Positions 6,171 to 14,654 of a stretch of DNA of 24,121 bases are shown piece by piece; positions within the stretch are counted from its first letter, which is position 1, and every line of letters starts with the position of its first letter. The position numbers were made by a program, and so were the translations under genes. The stretch is from positions 1 to 24,121 of the forward strand of contig JAEORG010000003.1 of assembly GCA_016841005.1 (NCBI GenBank), written 5' to 3'. Source of the DNA: Candidatus Thorarchaeota archaeon (GTDB taxonomy: Archaea; Asgardarchaeota; Thorarchaeia; Thorarchaeales; Thorarchaeaceae). The notes under the pieces are model-generated. The model was not told the DNA's origin. It worked only from the letters and a program-made list of their open reading frames with translations, and ran no database searches.

Positions 6171-8396
6171 GTGAAAAGGATGGTCAAAATCAAAGACCCC
6201 GATGCAATTAAGAGGCTCATCATGTCAGACGATTATGAGCACAAACGAATCATCAGCATTAGTGCGCACATAGATCATGGTAAAACAACCACAACTGATT
6301 ATCTCATGCGCCGTGCTGGTTTGATGAGCGATGCCGCTGCTGGTCAGGCTCTTATGACAGACAGTGATGAAGAAGAGCAAGCTCGAGGAATCACTATCTT
6401 TACATCAGTGGTTCTATTGAACTTCGAAGTTGAAGGGGAGGAATATCTAGTTCAACTGTCAGATACTCCCGGACACCTTTCATTCACAGGTGAAGTGTCA
6501 CGTGCGCTTCGTGCTAGTGATGGTGCAGTTATTCTAGTTGATGCTCTTGAAGGTGTTATGACTCAGACTGAAACTAATATACGTCTAGCAGTCGGTGGTG
6601 AAGCCTGTAAGCCTGTGCTATTCATCAACAAAGTGGACCGACTCATTAACGAGCTCAAACTTCCTCCAGCAAAAGTGTATGAGAGAATCGATATCATAAT
6701 TGCAAAGGTCAATGAATTGATCAAAAAGGTCGCTCCTGCTGACCTTGCAAAATCATGGATGACGAGCTTTCAAGAAGGTAGCGTTGCGATTGGTAGTGCA
6801 AAGACTGGTTGGGCCTTCACGATGAGGACCTTACAGAAGAAGGAAATCAAACCAAATGTTGTGTTTGAGAAGTACAACGAAGGTGATGAGAGGTGGCTTC
6901 GAGATAACTTGCCTCTTGACGATGCACTACTAGAAATGATTGTCATGCATCTTCCAAATCCGAAAGAGGCTCAGCAATATAAGATTCCACGAATCTGGAA
7001 AGGAGATCCAAGCAGTTCAGAGGGTAAAGCTCTACTTGAATGTGATCCGAATGGTCCACTCCTTGGAATGATTACCAAAATCTTCGTCGATCCTAAGAGT
7101 AAGAGACCTACATTGATTGGACGTATCTTCTCTGGTACAGTCAAGGCCGGTCAATCAATTCGTCTAGTTGGTATGAAACAAAATGTGCCAATTAAGAGAC
7201 TTGGTGTACAAGAGATTACAGATATTCTTCCGATGGACGAGGTGCCTGCAGGGAATTTGTTCTCTGTGTTTGGATTCATGTGCCCCTCTGGTGAATCTTT
7301 TGTTGCCGCAGATTCGGAGATGGTAGGATTTGAGCCAATCGAGTACGCGAGCGAACCTGTTGTAAGTAGAAGTATCAAACCTATCGATCCTCAAGACATA
7401 GCTAAACTTGGTGATGTTGTTTCCAAGTGGATCATGGCTGATCCAACAGCAAGCTTCTTCCATGATAAAGAGTCAGGGGAATATAGACTCAATGGTATTG
7501 ATCCCTTACAGATTGAGATTCTCACCACGCGTATTAATGAGCAAGTTAAGATTCACGTGTCAGAACCAATCATTGTATACCGAGAGAAAATCGGTGCCCA
7601 AGGGCAAGAATTCCATACAAAAAGTCCTAATGGTCACAACCGTATTCGGATATACGTCGAGCCACTTGACGAGAAGGCTATAGATCTAATCAAGAAGCAG
7701 AAGATAACTAATGACATGCAGGATCGGGAGAGGGCTGCAATTCTTCGAGATGAGGCGGGATGGGACGCAAAAGCTGCTAGAAAAATCCTCGATATTTACG
7801 AGAGTTCAATGCTAATCGACGCAATGAGTGGTGTACAAAAATTCGATAGAATCTGGCCATATGTACAATCTACTTGGAGGGAATTTATTGAACAGGGACC
7901 AATTGCGCGTGAACCGGTCATGGGTGTAAAAGTAACAATCACGGATGCTACGATACACACTGACCCTGCACATACTGGTTACAACGAAGTTGCGACAATG
8001 ACCAGTGCTGGTTTAAACATGAGCTTTCTTACAGCAGAACCTGCGCTCTATGAACCAATCCTCAATGCAGACATTAAGACGCCTCCAGATACTCAAGGTG
8101 GAGTCATCAAGGTGCTAACAGGACATAGAGGTCAAATTCTAACAATTGAGGCTGAAGAAGATACAGTCACCGTGAAGGGCACATTACCAACTGCAGAGAC
8201 CATTGGCATTGCTGATGAGTTCCGTAGCGCAACAGCGGGTCGTAGTTTCTTTGGATATCAGTTCCGGGGATTTGAGCAACTACCTGGTAGTATGCAGGAA
8301 GAAAAGATTCTCGAGATTCGTGCTCGAAAAGGTTTACCTGAAGAGATGCCATGGACTAGCTCTTGGAGTAGATGGATCTACAAAAGGACCGGATAA
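6171..8396 (+). CDS. Translation elongation factor 2 (aEF-2) with non-canonical diphthamide loop
   Basis: This 741-residue translocase GTPase moves tRNA and mRNA through the ribosome. The G domain shows AHIDHGKTT (32-40), switch I RGITI (73-77), DTPGH (98-102) and NKVD (153-156). Domains II-V follow in order, and the tail IRARKGLPEEMP matches the archaeal EF-2 end. In domain IV the loop that normally reads DAxxHxDxxHRGxxQ is DATIHTDPAHTGYNE. The histidine that would become diphthamide is present (H601), but R is T602 and Q is E606. In the G3 segment the usual GHVDF is GHLSF. Second EF-2 paralogs with altered loops are known from Asgards and Korarchaeota lacking diphthamide synthesis genes, and this may be one. 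The start is GTG; an in-frame ATG at 6180 is the alternative. Confidence 0.93.
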   Translation: MKRMVKIKDPDAIKRLIMSDDYEHKRIISISAHIDHGKTTTTDYLMRRAGLMSDAAAGQALMTDSDEEEQARGITIFTSVVLLNFEVEGEEYLVQLSDTPGHLSFTGEVSRALRASDGAVILVDALEGVMTQTETNIRLAVGGEACKPVLFINKVDRLINELKLPPAKVYERIDIIIAKVNELIKKVAPADLAKSWMTSFQEGSVAIGSAKTGWAFTMRTLQKKEIKPNVVFEKYNEGDERWLRDNLPLDDALLEMIVMHLPNPKEAQQYKIPRIWKGDPSSSEGKALLECDPNGPLLGMITKIFVDPKSKRPTLIGRIFSGTVKAGQSIRLVGMKQNVPIKRLGVQEITDILPMDEVPAGNLFSVFGFMCPSGESFVAADSEMVGFEPIEYASEPVVSRSIKPIDPQDIAKLGDVVSKWIMADPTASFFHDKESGEYRLNGIDPLQIEILTTRINEQVKIHVSEPIIVYREKIGAQGQEFHTKSPNGHNRIRIYVEPLDEKAIDLIKKQKITNDMQDRERAAILRDEAGWDAKAARKILDIYESSMLIDAMSGVQKFDRIWPYVQSTWREFIEQGPIAREPVMGVKVTITDATIHTDPAHTGYNEVATMTSAGLNMSFLTAEPALYEPILNADIKTPPDTQGGVIKVLTGHRGQILTIEAEEDTVTVKGTLPTAETIGIADEFRSATAGRSFFGYQFRGFEQLPGSMQEEKILEIRARKGLPEEMPWTSSWSRWIYKRTG

Positions 8397-8406
8397 TTTT
8401 GAATTA

Positions 8407-8440
8407 GAGTGACGCCTCTTGGCGCTCACTCTTCTTTGTT
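8407..8440 (+). terminator. Hairpin plus T-rich terminator after EF-2
   Basis: GAGTG (8407-8411) and CGCC (8413-8416) pair with GGCG (8421-8424) and CACTC (8427-8431) around a TCTT loop. The sequence TTCTTTGTT follows. It begins about 10 nt after the EF-2 stop and looks like an intrinsic terminator. Confidence 0.65.
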
Positions 8441-8494
8441 CTCCTAGGTAACAATCTATTTTTGTGAAGGCGTCATCTGTTGATTTGACAAACA

Positions 8495-9826
8495 ATGACT
8501 TTCGATACCATTGACGAACTAGAGAAACTCGTTTCATTCAATACAGTTAATGATTCAGAATCAAAACCAACAATGGACTGCTCAAACTATATCAAGAATA
8601 GATTTGAAGACTATGGATTCATCACTGATATTATTGAGTCAAAAGAATTCTATACAACATTAGGAAGGAAGGGTCACGGGAATTTCAAGATACTCTTTCT
8701 TGCTCACTTTGATGTTGTACCTCCAGGAGAAGATTGGAAAACAGATCCATTCAAGTTGCATGTGGATGGCGACCATGCATATGGTCGTGGTACTTGCGAT
8801 AATAAGGGGAATATTGTATCTATGCTAAAGCTTGCAGAGGATTTTAATGAAAAGGAATTGCCCTGCACTTTACTTCTTGCTGCTTCTGGTGATGAAGAAA
8901 TTGGTGGAGCAAATGGTGCGCTTAAGCTGAGAGAGTATCTTATTTCGAATGGACTTTTTCCGGACTATGTAGTTATTGCTGATGGAATCAACCAAGTTGT
9001 GATTCATAGACGTCGTAATGTACTTCCTACTACCATCAAAGCCAAGCGTAAACTAGCTAAGATGAAGGGACGAGAAGAAACAATTCGTTTTGAAACTGAT
9101 ATCTTCGGAAGTGAGTCACGACATTCGGCATATCAACGAAGAGGTGTTGACAGGCACGCTCTTCTAACAGCATCGAAATATTTAGACCTGAATGGTTTTA
9201 CATGCGTGAAAGGAGTGCGAGGAGGATTTGTCAAATCTAATGTCATTCCAGCTTGGGTCGAGCTTGACGTTGTCCATCCTGATGAAACTGGTGCTGAAGT
9301 TGAGTATGATGAAACCCTGACAGGTATATTCAGAGGTCTCCTTCCTTTGTCCTCTGCATCATTTCCAACCGCGTATTCAGATCTAGGTACAACAGTATCT
9401 CCAAATCTGCTGTCTTTGAATGAAGACTTATGGACTCTTTATTGTGATGTTCGAGCTATGACTGATGATAACGAAGCGGTTCAAGATGCATTTACTAAAG
9501 CGATTTCTGAGAGAGTTGAACTTTATTCAATCCGAGTACCTCCAATGCCCGGTTGTGTAAATTCTGATCGCAACTCGAAACTCATCAGAGCAGCTGAGTG
9601 GTCTCTGAAGAAGGAAGGCATAAACTACAGAGTGATGGAAGGTTACGGCGCTTCAGACTCACGTTACTTTGCAGGACAGAGTGCTGACGTTTTCGATTTT
9701 GGCCCAAGAGGCGATAACTTACATGGACCAAACGAATGGGTTTCTCTCATATCTATAGAAGAGAACGCGCGATTCTTTTACACACTCATTGAAGTACTCA
9801 CCAGAGACCCCAGTCCCATTGCATAA
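8495..9826 (+). CDS. M20-family metallopeptidase (ArgE/DapE/carboxypeptidase G2-like)
   Basis: This is a 443-residue zinc-dependent aminoacylase/peptidase-type hydrolase, predicted cytosolic. Family residues are visible: H71 and D73 in LAHFDVVPPG, bridging D102 in GRGTCDNKG, the catalytic acid E134 and ligand E135 in SGDEEIGG, and a late HGPNEW motif supplying the C-terminal histidine. A central dimerisation-domain-like stretch contains the HSAYQRRGVDRH segment. Members hydrolyse N-acyl amino acids, succinyl-diaminopimelate, ornithine or lysine carrier intermediates, or dipeptides; the substrate cannot be assigned and no biosynthetic genes flank it. The ATG has only a weak ribosome-binding site. 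The 3' end meets the IleRS gene tail to tail at a shared inverted repeat. Confidence 0.88.
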   Translation: MTFDTIDELEKLVSFNTVNDSESKPTMDCSNYIKNRFEDYGFITDIIESKEFYTTLGRKGHGNFKILFLAHFDVVPPGEDWKTDPFKLHVDGDHAYGRGTCDNKGNIVSMLKLAEDFNEKELPCTLLLAASGDEEIGGANGALKLREYLISNGLFPDYVVIADGINQVVIHRRRNVLPTTIKAKRKLAKMKGREETIRFETDIFGSESRHSAYQRRGVDRHALLTASKYLDLNGFTCVKGVRGGFVKSNVIPAWVELDVVHPDETGAEVEYDETLTGIFRGLLPLSSASFPTAYSDLGTTVSPNLLSLNEDLWTLYCDVRAMTDDNEAVQDAFTKAISERVELYSIRVPPMPGCVNSDRNSKLIRAAEWSLKKEGINYRVMEGYGASDSRYFAGQSADVFDFGPRGDNLHGPNEWVSLISIEENARFFYTLIEVLTRDPSPIA

Positions 9827-9836
9827 GAAAAGTGGC

Positions 9837-9863
9837 CCTAGTGAGATACTATTTCTCGCTAGG
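9837..9863. terminator. Bidirectional hairpin terminator between the peptidase and IleRS genes
   Basis: CCTAGTGAGA (9837-9846) is complementary to TCTCGCTAGG (9854-9863), giving 10 pairs with one G-U and a 7-nt loop. It lies between convergent genes only 22 bp apart and includes the last three codons and the stop of the IleRS gene, so it could serve both strands. Neither side has a long T run. Confidence 0.5.
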
Positions 9864-12800
9864 TGTTATTGCAAGATTGAGCTTCTCATCACCAAATGTG
9901 TAGGAGGCTTCGTATTTTCCAGAAGGCTTGTCTGATTTCACTATTTCAATGGCAAGAGTTTCATCCCTGATGTATCTCTCGTTTGCTTCGACTGCCTCAG
10001 CTACTCGTTTACTGGATGAATACTGAACTTCTATCTCATCATCTATGTTTAGTTCAGATGATTTTCGGAGATCCTGAACCCTACGCACAAAGTCACGTGC
10101 CAGTCCTTCGAGTTCAAGTTCAGTAGTGATCTCAGTTGTCAGGGCAGAAACGTAGGATCCTTCAGACGCTGTGGAGAACCCCTTTTTTGCTTCGACTTTG
10201 ACTTCGACTTCTTCGGGAAGTATCACAAGCGTTTCTCCATCTACTTGAATTTCTACAGATTCCCCAGTTTGGAGCCTAGTTGCTGTTTCACGTTTGTCTA
10301 GAGCTAGAATTGCTTTTCTGACCGCAGGAAAACGTGCCCCATATTTTTGACCAAGCTGTTTGGGGAGAGGTTTCAAGTCGTAGCTTACTACCTCGGATAC
10401 TACATCAAGTAGGCGAACGCTCTTTACATTTAATTCATCCCGAAGCACATCTGAGTATTTCTCTACTATGGCACGTTCCTTGTCCAAACCAACAGAGAAA
10501 GCCACCTCAGAAAGTGGTTGTCGGAGCTTCACGTTTGCTTGATTTCTCGATGCATGACCTAAGGAAACTAATCTAAGCACTAAATCCATCTCATTATTCA
10601 GACTTTCATCTATCACTTTCGAATCACTATCTGGCCACTTACAATGATGGACACTTTCCAGAGCTTTTAGATCGAAACTACGGACTAGATTCTGATACAT
10701 AATCTCTGTCACAAATGGTACGAATGGTGCTAGTATGTAAGAGAGAGTTACAAGCACTTCGTATAACGTAGAGTAAGCTGCATTCTTATCTAAATTAACA
10801 TCCTCACTATCCCCTGCTTCTGCCCAGAAACGCCGACGGCTTCGTCTCAGATACCAGTTGCTAAGATGGTCTATGAATCGATTCACTGCATCTGTAGCAA
10901 TATTTGGTTCATATGACTGTAAGTACTCAGTTACGCTCTGAACTAGTTCGTTGAGCCTTGAAAGTATCCACTTGTCCAATTGGCTTGGAACTGTTTTCTG
11001 TTTCTTATTCGGAGTCCAACCATCCATATTCGCATATGTGACAAAGAAAGAATACACATTCCAGAGTGGTATCAAGAATTGTCTTCTCACATCATCCGCA
11101 CGGTGGTATCCGAAAGCGAGATCTTTCTCTGGTTTATGATCACAAAAGAGCCATCGCATTACATCTACGCCCATCTTGGCTGCAGCATCATCGAACTCGA
11201 CCATATTTCCCCAAGACTTGTGCATCGGCGTTCCGTCTTCTGCTGTCAAGGTTGCGTAAGTAAAGACTTCCTTGAATGGGGCTTTTCGTTCAAGGATAGC
11301 ACTCATAGCTAGCAAACTATAGAACCAATTCCTGAATTGACCTGGAAAGCTCTCACTTATGAGATCCGCAGGGAACCAAGTTCTCCAATAGTTAGGATCT
11401 GAATTATATCTCATTGTACTCATTGCTACAATCCCTGCATCGAGCCAAGGATTTCCCACATCGAGAACTCGTTTCATGTTTTGACCACATTTGCTACATT
11501 TAATCTCGACTTGATCTATAAATGGTCTATGTGGAGAATGCCCTTCGAAGGCATCCCATCCAACAACTGCTCTATCTCTAAGTTCCTCTTTGCTTCCAAT
11601 TACGTCGAAATTAGAACATTCGAGACACTCCCAGATGGGAAGTGCAAGTCCCCAGTATCTCTTCTTTGAAATCATCCAGTCATCCATATTACGTAACCAA
11701 TCAAGTTCTCTCTCCTTCCCGAAAGAAGGGTGCCAAGATGTTTCATTTGTGACGACTTCCATTATTTGATAGCGGAGATTCTTCTTCTTCTGTTCCTCTG
11801 TGACCTCCTCGTAAGGGACGTCCAGTTTTTTCCCCATGTTTATGAACCATTCATCCACGAGTCGAAAGACCAATTCCTCCTGGCATCGCCAACATACTGG
11901 ATATCGGTGAGTATAGTCTTTTACTAAATAGGTCAAGCCTTTCTTCTTAAGGTCGTCAAAGATTGGTTTTCTAACTTCGTTAACGTTCATCCCTGTTAAC
12001 CAATCAAAACCGTCGAGAAAGAACCCGTCCTCAGTAAGCGGTGCTATCACCGCTAGGTCGTGCTCCTTCGACAAGAGAAAGTCTTCAGCTCCACAGCCAG
12101 GAGCAATATGAACTATCCCTGTACCTTCTTCTTCGCCTACCTCGTCCCATGTTATAACCTTATGATTCCCTGCTACACCACTCTCCTTCTGGGCTGGCAG
12201 TTCATCGAATGGTCCATGATATGTCCAACTAACCATATCTTCTCCAAAGAGTTCTTGTTCAACCTCATAATCCCCCTTCAACATATTGAGGGTTCCTTTG
12301 CTGAGATATAGGACCTCATCATTCTGTCGAACTTTAACATAAGTAAGGTCTGGACCGACAGCAGCTGCTACATTGCTACTTAGGGTCCAAGGAGTCGTCG
12401 TCCAAACAAGTAGACTTTCTCCTGGACGATCCACAAGTGGAAATCTTAACGTTATGCTTGGATGTGTAAGTTCTCTATAACCTTCCGTTACTATTTCGTG
12501 TTGACTGATTCCAGTACCGCATCTTGCACACCATGGTATCACATCACGTCCCTTGTATATCCATCCTCTTTCATGGCAAGATTTTAGGACGCTCCAAATC
12601 GTGAAATTATTCTCTTCTGAAAATGTGAAATATGACCCTCCCAATTCTGGCATACCTAGTCTACCTACTAGTTCTTCTACAGTGCCAGTTACTTGTCCGT
12701 TTTCTCCATCTATAGTCAAGACTCTAAGAGGATCTTTACCAAGTTCGTCATGGAGCATTTTGAGGAGTTCTCTATCATCCCAGTTCATCCAATAACCAAG

Positions 12801-13211
12801 TCGTATACTCTGTTCCGTCTGAACTGCAGAATACTTCAGGACTCTTTGTTTGCACATAATGATGAACTTCTCAAGCCCGAAATCTTCGATATCCCGCTTA
12901 CTTTTGAATCCCATATCTCGTTCGACATTCACTTCAACCCAAAGGCCTTGGCAGTCAAACCCATTCTGATAACGGGTATGATACCCCTGCATCGCTTTGA
13001 AGCGATGATACAGGTCCTTGTATGTACGGCCCCATCCATGATGAACTCCCATTGGATTATTCGCGGTTATTGGACCATCTAGGAATGACCATCTCGGCGC
13101 ATCCTTCCTCAGTTGTTTTAGCTTCTCGAATGCTTCACTTTCTTCCCAAAATTTCAGAACTTCCTCTTCTTGAGCAACGAAGTCGACTTTGTTTGGCACA
13201 GGTTTGAACAT
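9849..13211 (-). CDS. ileS: Isoleucyl-tRNA synthetase with variant KMSKS loop
   Basis: This 1120-residue class Ia synthetase attaches isoleucine to tRNA-Ile. The HIGH-type motif is HHGW (57-60). The CP1 editing domain is recognisable from LVWTTTPWTLSSNVAAAVG and GTGIVHIAPGCGAEDF. The anticodon-binding helices contain LSNWYLRRSRRRFW. Several CxxC pairs (CARC, CWRC, CLEC, CSKC) suggest structural zinc sites. The KMSKS loop is PMHKSWGN (K665 kept), so the first lysine is replaced by proline and the serine by histidine. TATATAA on the minus strand (13245-13239) puts the transcript start near 13215, so I chose the ATG at 13211. A GTG at 13220 would lie upstream of that start. My recollection is that this sequence subtype also occurs in some bacteria, so past transfer is possible but unproven. 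Confidence 0.93.
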   Translation of the reverse strand: MFKPVPNKVDFVAQEEEVLKFWEESEAFEKLKQLRKDAPRWSFLDGPITANNPMGVHHGWGRTYKDLYHRFKAMQGYHTRYQNGFDCQGLWVEVNVERDMGFKSKRDIEDFGLEKFIIMCKQRVLKYSAVQTEQSIRLGYWMNWDDRELLKMLHDELGKDPLRVLTIDGENGQVTGTVEELVGRLGMPELGGSYFTFSEENNFTIWSVLKSCHERGWIYKGRDVIPWCARCGTGISQHEIVTEGYRELTHPSITLRFPLVDRPGESLLVWTTTPWTLSSNVAAAVGPDLTYVKVRQNDEVLYLSKGTLNMLKGDYEVEQELFGEDMVSWTYHGPFDELPAQKESGVAGNHKVITWDEVGEEEGTGIVHIAPGCGAEDFLLSKEHDLAVIAPLTEDGFFLDGFDWLTGMNVNEVRKPIFDDLKKKGLTYLVKDYTHRYPVCWRCQEELVFRLVDEWFINMGKKLDVPYEEVTEEQKKKNLRYQIMEVVTNETSWHPSFGKERELDWLRNMDDWMISKKRYWGLALPIWECLECSNFDVIGSKEELRDRAVVGWDAFEGHSPHRPFIDQVEIKCSKCGQNMKRVLDVGNPWLDAGIVAMSTMRYNSDPNYWRTWFPADLISESFPGQFRNWFYSLLAMSAILERKAPFKEVFTYATLTAEDGTPMHKSWGNMVEFDDAAAKMGVDVMRWLFCDHKPEKDLAFGYHRADDVRRQFLIPLWNVYSFFVTYANMDGWTPNKKQKTVPSQLDKWILSRLNELVQSVTEYLQSYEPNIATDAVNRFIDHLSNWYLRRSRRRFWAEAGDSEDVNLDKNAAYSTLYEVLVTLSYILAPFVPFVTEIMYQNLVRSFDLKALESVHHCKWPDSDSKVIDESLNNEMDLVLRLVSLGHASRNQANVKLRQPLSEVAFSVGLDKERAIVEKYSDVLRDELNVKSVRLLDVVSEVVSYDLKPLPKQLGQKYGARFPAVRKAILALDKRETATRLQTGESVEIQVDGETLVILPEEVEVKVEAKKGFSTASEGSYVSALTTEITTELELEGLARDFVRRVQDLRKSSELNIDDEIEVQYSSSKRVAEAVEANERYIRDETLAIEIVKSDKPSGKYEASYTFGDEKLNLAITPSEK

Positions 13212-13238
13212 TGGTATCACTGACCTTGAAGGTAGTTG

Positions 13239-13245
13239 TTATATA
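13239..13245 (-). promoter_or_regulatory. Box A promoter of ileS
   Basis: TATATAA read on the minus strand, centred near 13242, implies a start about 27 nt downstream, near 13215. This is the argument for translation starting at the ATG at 13211 with a leader of only a few bases. Confidence 0.6.
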
Positions 13246-13532
13246 GGAAGGTCCTACGTGGTTTCCTCTCATAGTGATATGAATTCAGAGCAAGAAAACC
13301 AACAAGTGTGTAATCAGAGAATGGACTACAGTATTGTTCACGTATGCTAGTGAATTTGGCAATCCATCCTTTATCCACCTATTGACTCTTCTCGTGAGTG
13401 ACTCAGTTAAAAATCTTGGGCTAAATGATGTTAACCATAACAGACGCAGTTTCTAGGAGGTCCAACCAACACTTAATTGTTTGATGCTTATTTTACTCAT
13501 TCAGACTTTGGATTATTGAGCAGGTGAAATAT
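13246..13532 (+). other. Gene-free spacer between ileS and the zinc-site protein
   Basis: No tRNA, repeat or credible gene was found in this stretch of about 290 nt. It contains AGGAGGTCC (13454-13462), a good Shine-Dalgarno-like sequence with no start codon at a useful distance, and an 11-codon ATG frame (13484-13519) ending just before the next gene. AGGTGA at 13522-13527 is the ribosome-binding site of the following gene. Confidence 0.4.
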
Positions 13533-14201
13533 GTGAGTGCTCTTGAAGATCGACCATTGGAAGAACTAGCTGATTTAATCTATAACGTTCTGTGGCAAGA
13601 TTTGCTTGAAGTCTTTCGCGCAGTCCGAAGAAAACTTGATTCCGAAGGTCCTGAAGCTATCAAGACTGCCTTTTCTCAGTCGAAGGAGAGATTTCTTGCA
13701 GGTTCATTTTCCGATCATCTGGAAGTAAGATGGGGGATGAACCTATGTCCATTCTGCAATGATGATAACATTGAGAAGAATGGCATTGCCTATGTGGAAC
13801 CATCAGGCGATGGACTTGAATTCAATCAGTGTTTGAATGACCATATTGGCATTTTGTATAAACTAGTAACTGCAAAAGCAACAATGGATAGTTTTGTAAT
13901 TGGTCTTGGAAAACCTGCACAATTCAATGGTATGTCATTCTATTGGGTAGCAGTTGCGCCAAATAGTATGAAATCTTACCAACCTGTCTATGAACTGATA
14001 AAGGATGGGCAATGGATTGGATCCGTTTCATTTGATACGAGCATGAATACGAGATTTCTCCCATTCGATTCTATGAAGGAGTCAGTTGCCAGGGGTGAAG
14101 AAGAACCATGGACAACTGAAATATCTCCGGAACTTAAGGAAGCCATCAATCAATTTGTGGATGTTGCCAGAGAACAAATTGAGATTGCCCTTATCTTATG
14201 A
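13533..14201 (+). CDS. Unrecognised protein with predicted C-C-C-H zinc site
   Basis: I do not recognise this 222-residue protein. The N-terminal 60 residues look helical and charged. Then comes a possible zinc site: CPFC (C72, C75), C100 and H104, that is C-x2-C-x24-C-x3-H. The rest is mixed alpha/beta with aromatic strands (SFYWVAVAP, WIGSVSFDT) and a helical C-terminus. No signal peptide or membrane helix is present. I chose the GTG at 13533 because AGGTGA (13522-13527) is 5 nt upstream; a GTG at 13524 would add three residues but sits inside that site. The MazG-like gene begins 26 bp after its stop on the same strand with its own ribosome-binding site, so they probably form a two-gene operon. 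Confidence 0.75.
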   Translation: MSALEDRPLEELADLIYNVLWQDLLEVFRAVRRKLDSEGPEAIKTAFSQSKERFLAGSFSDHLEVRWGMNLCPFCNDDNIEKNGIAYVEPSGDGLEFNQCLNDHIGILYKLVTAKATMDSFVIGLGKPAQFNGMSFYWVAVAPNSMKSYQPVYELIKDGQWIGSVSFDTSMNTRFLPFDSMKESVARGEEEPWTTEISPELKEAINQFVDVAREQIEIALIL

Positions 14202-14227
14202 ATTTCTAGGAATTGGTGATTTAGTTG

Positions 14228-14530
14228 GTGAAAGAAAAGTTAGTCCGTGATAGGATTCCGGAAATTATTCGGAACTCTGGTGAGGAACCTATTGTAAGGA
14301 GAGCCAATCCCCAAGAATTTGAGAGATTCTTGCTTGAGAAGATAGTTGAAGAAGCTGAAGAATTCTTGAAAACAGGAGATATGGACGAACTTGTTGACAT
14401 TTTGGAAGTTCTGGAGGCATTTATGAAATATCGAAAAATTGATCCTGGACTTATTGAAATCCAGCAACACGCAAAACGGATGGCACGTGGTGGATTCACA
14501 GAATGGCTCATAATGCAGGTAGAGGAATAG
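14228..14530 (+). CDS. MazG-like all-alpha NTP pyrophosphohydrolase (house-cleaning type)
   Basis: This 100-residue small helical protein starts KLVRDRIPEII, the signature of the MazG-related group COG4997 (predicted non-canonical NTP pyrophosphatases). Acidic metal-binding residues lie in EKIVEEAEEFL and DMDELVDILEVLEAF, the two helices that bind magnesium and the phosphates. It would hydrolyse damaged or non-canonical nucleoside triphosphates to monophosphates in the cytosol. GGTGAT at 14215-14220 lies 7 nt before the GTG at 14228, so I prefer that over the adjacent TTG at 14225. It is the second gene of a likely operon with the zinc-site protein. Substrate preference cannot be read from sequence. 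Confidence 0.82.
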   Translation: MKEKLVRDRIPEIIRNSGEEPIVRRANPQEFERFLLEKIVEEAEEFLKTGDMDELVDILEVLEAFMKYRKIDPGLIEIQQHAKRMARGGFTEWLIMQVEE

Positions 14531-14572
14531 GCGTTTCTATTCACTAACCATACTCTGAAACATAGGAAATTG

Positions 14573-14580
14573 TTTATATT
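14573..14580 (+). promoter_or_regulatory. Box A promoter of the Tes-like gene
   Basis: TTTATATT is centred near 14576 and predicts a start near 14603. This gives a leader of about 50 nt that begins just before the first hairpin (14608). Confidence 0.55.
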
Positions 14581-14607
14581 ATGAAATTTTCCGCATCGTT
14601 ATAGAAT

Positions 14608-14648
14608 ACCACCCTGTTTAGTGGTGGTGCCATGTGGTCATGGAGTGA
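14608..14648 (+). promoter_or_regulatory. Two-hairpin leader overlapping the Tes-like ribosome-binding site
   Basis: Hairpin 1 is ACCACC (14608-14613) with GGTGGT (14623-14628). Hairpin 2 is CCATG (14630-14634) with CATGG (14639-14643) around TGGT. The Shine-Dalgarno sequence GGAGTGA (14642-14648) starts with the last two bases of hairpin 2, so folding would hide part of it. The ACCAC segment can also pair with other GTGGT copies, so alternative folds exist. Confidence 0.45.
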
Positions 14649-14654
14649 ATGATA

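Noticed and set aside
12693..13082. A 129-residue plus-strand frame and several smaller ones inside ileS
   Set aside because: All are antisense to the continuous IleRS reading frame with its family motifs and show no start signals.
13454..13519. Shine-Dalgarno-like AGGAGGTCC followed by an 11-codon frame at 13484
   Set aside because: The spacing of about 22 nt from the ribosome-binding site to the ATG is too long and the peptide has no notable content; probably chance, though a leader peptide cannot be excluded.
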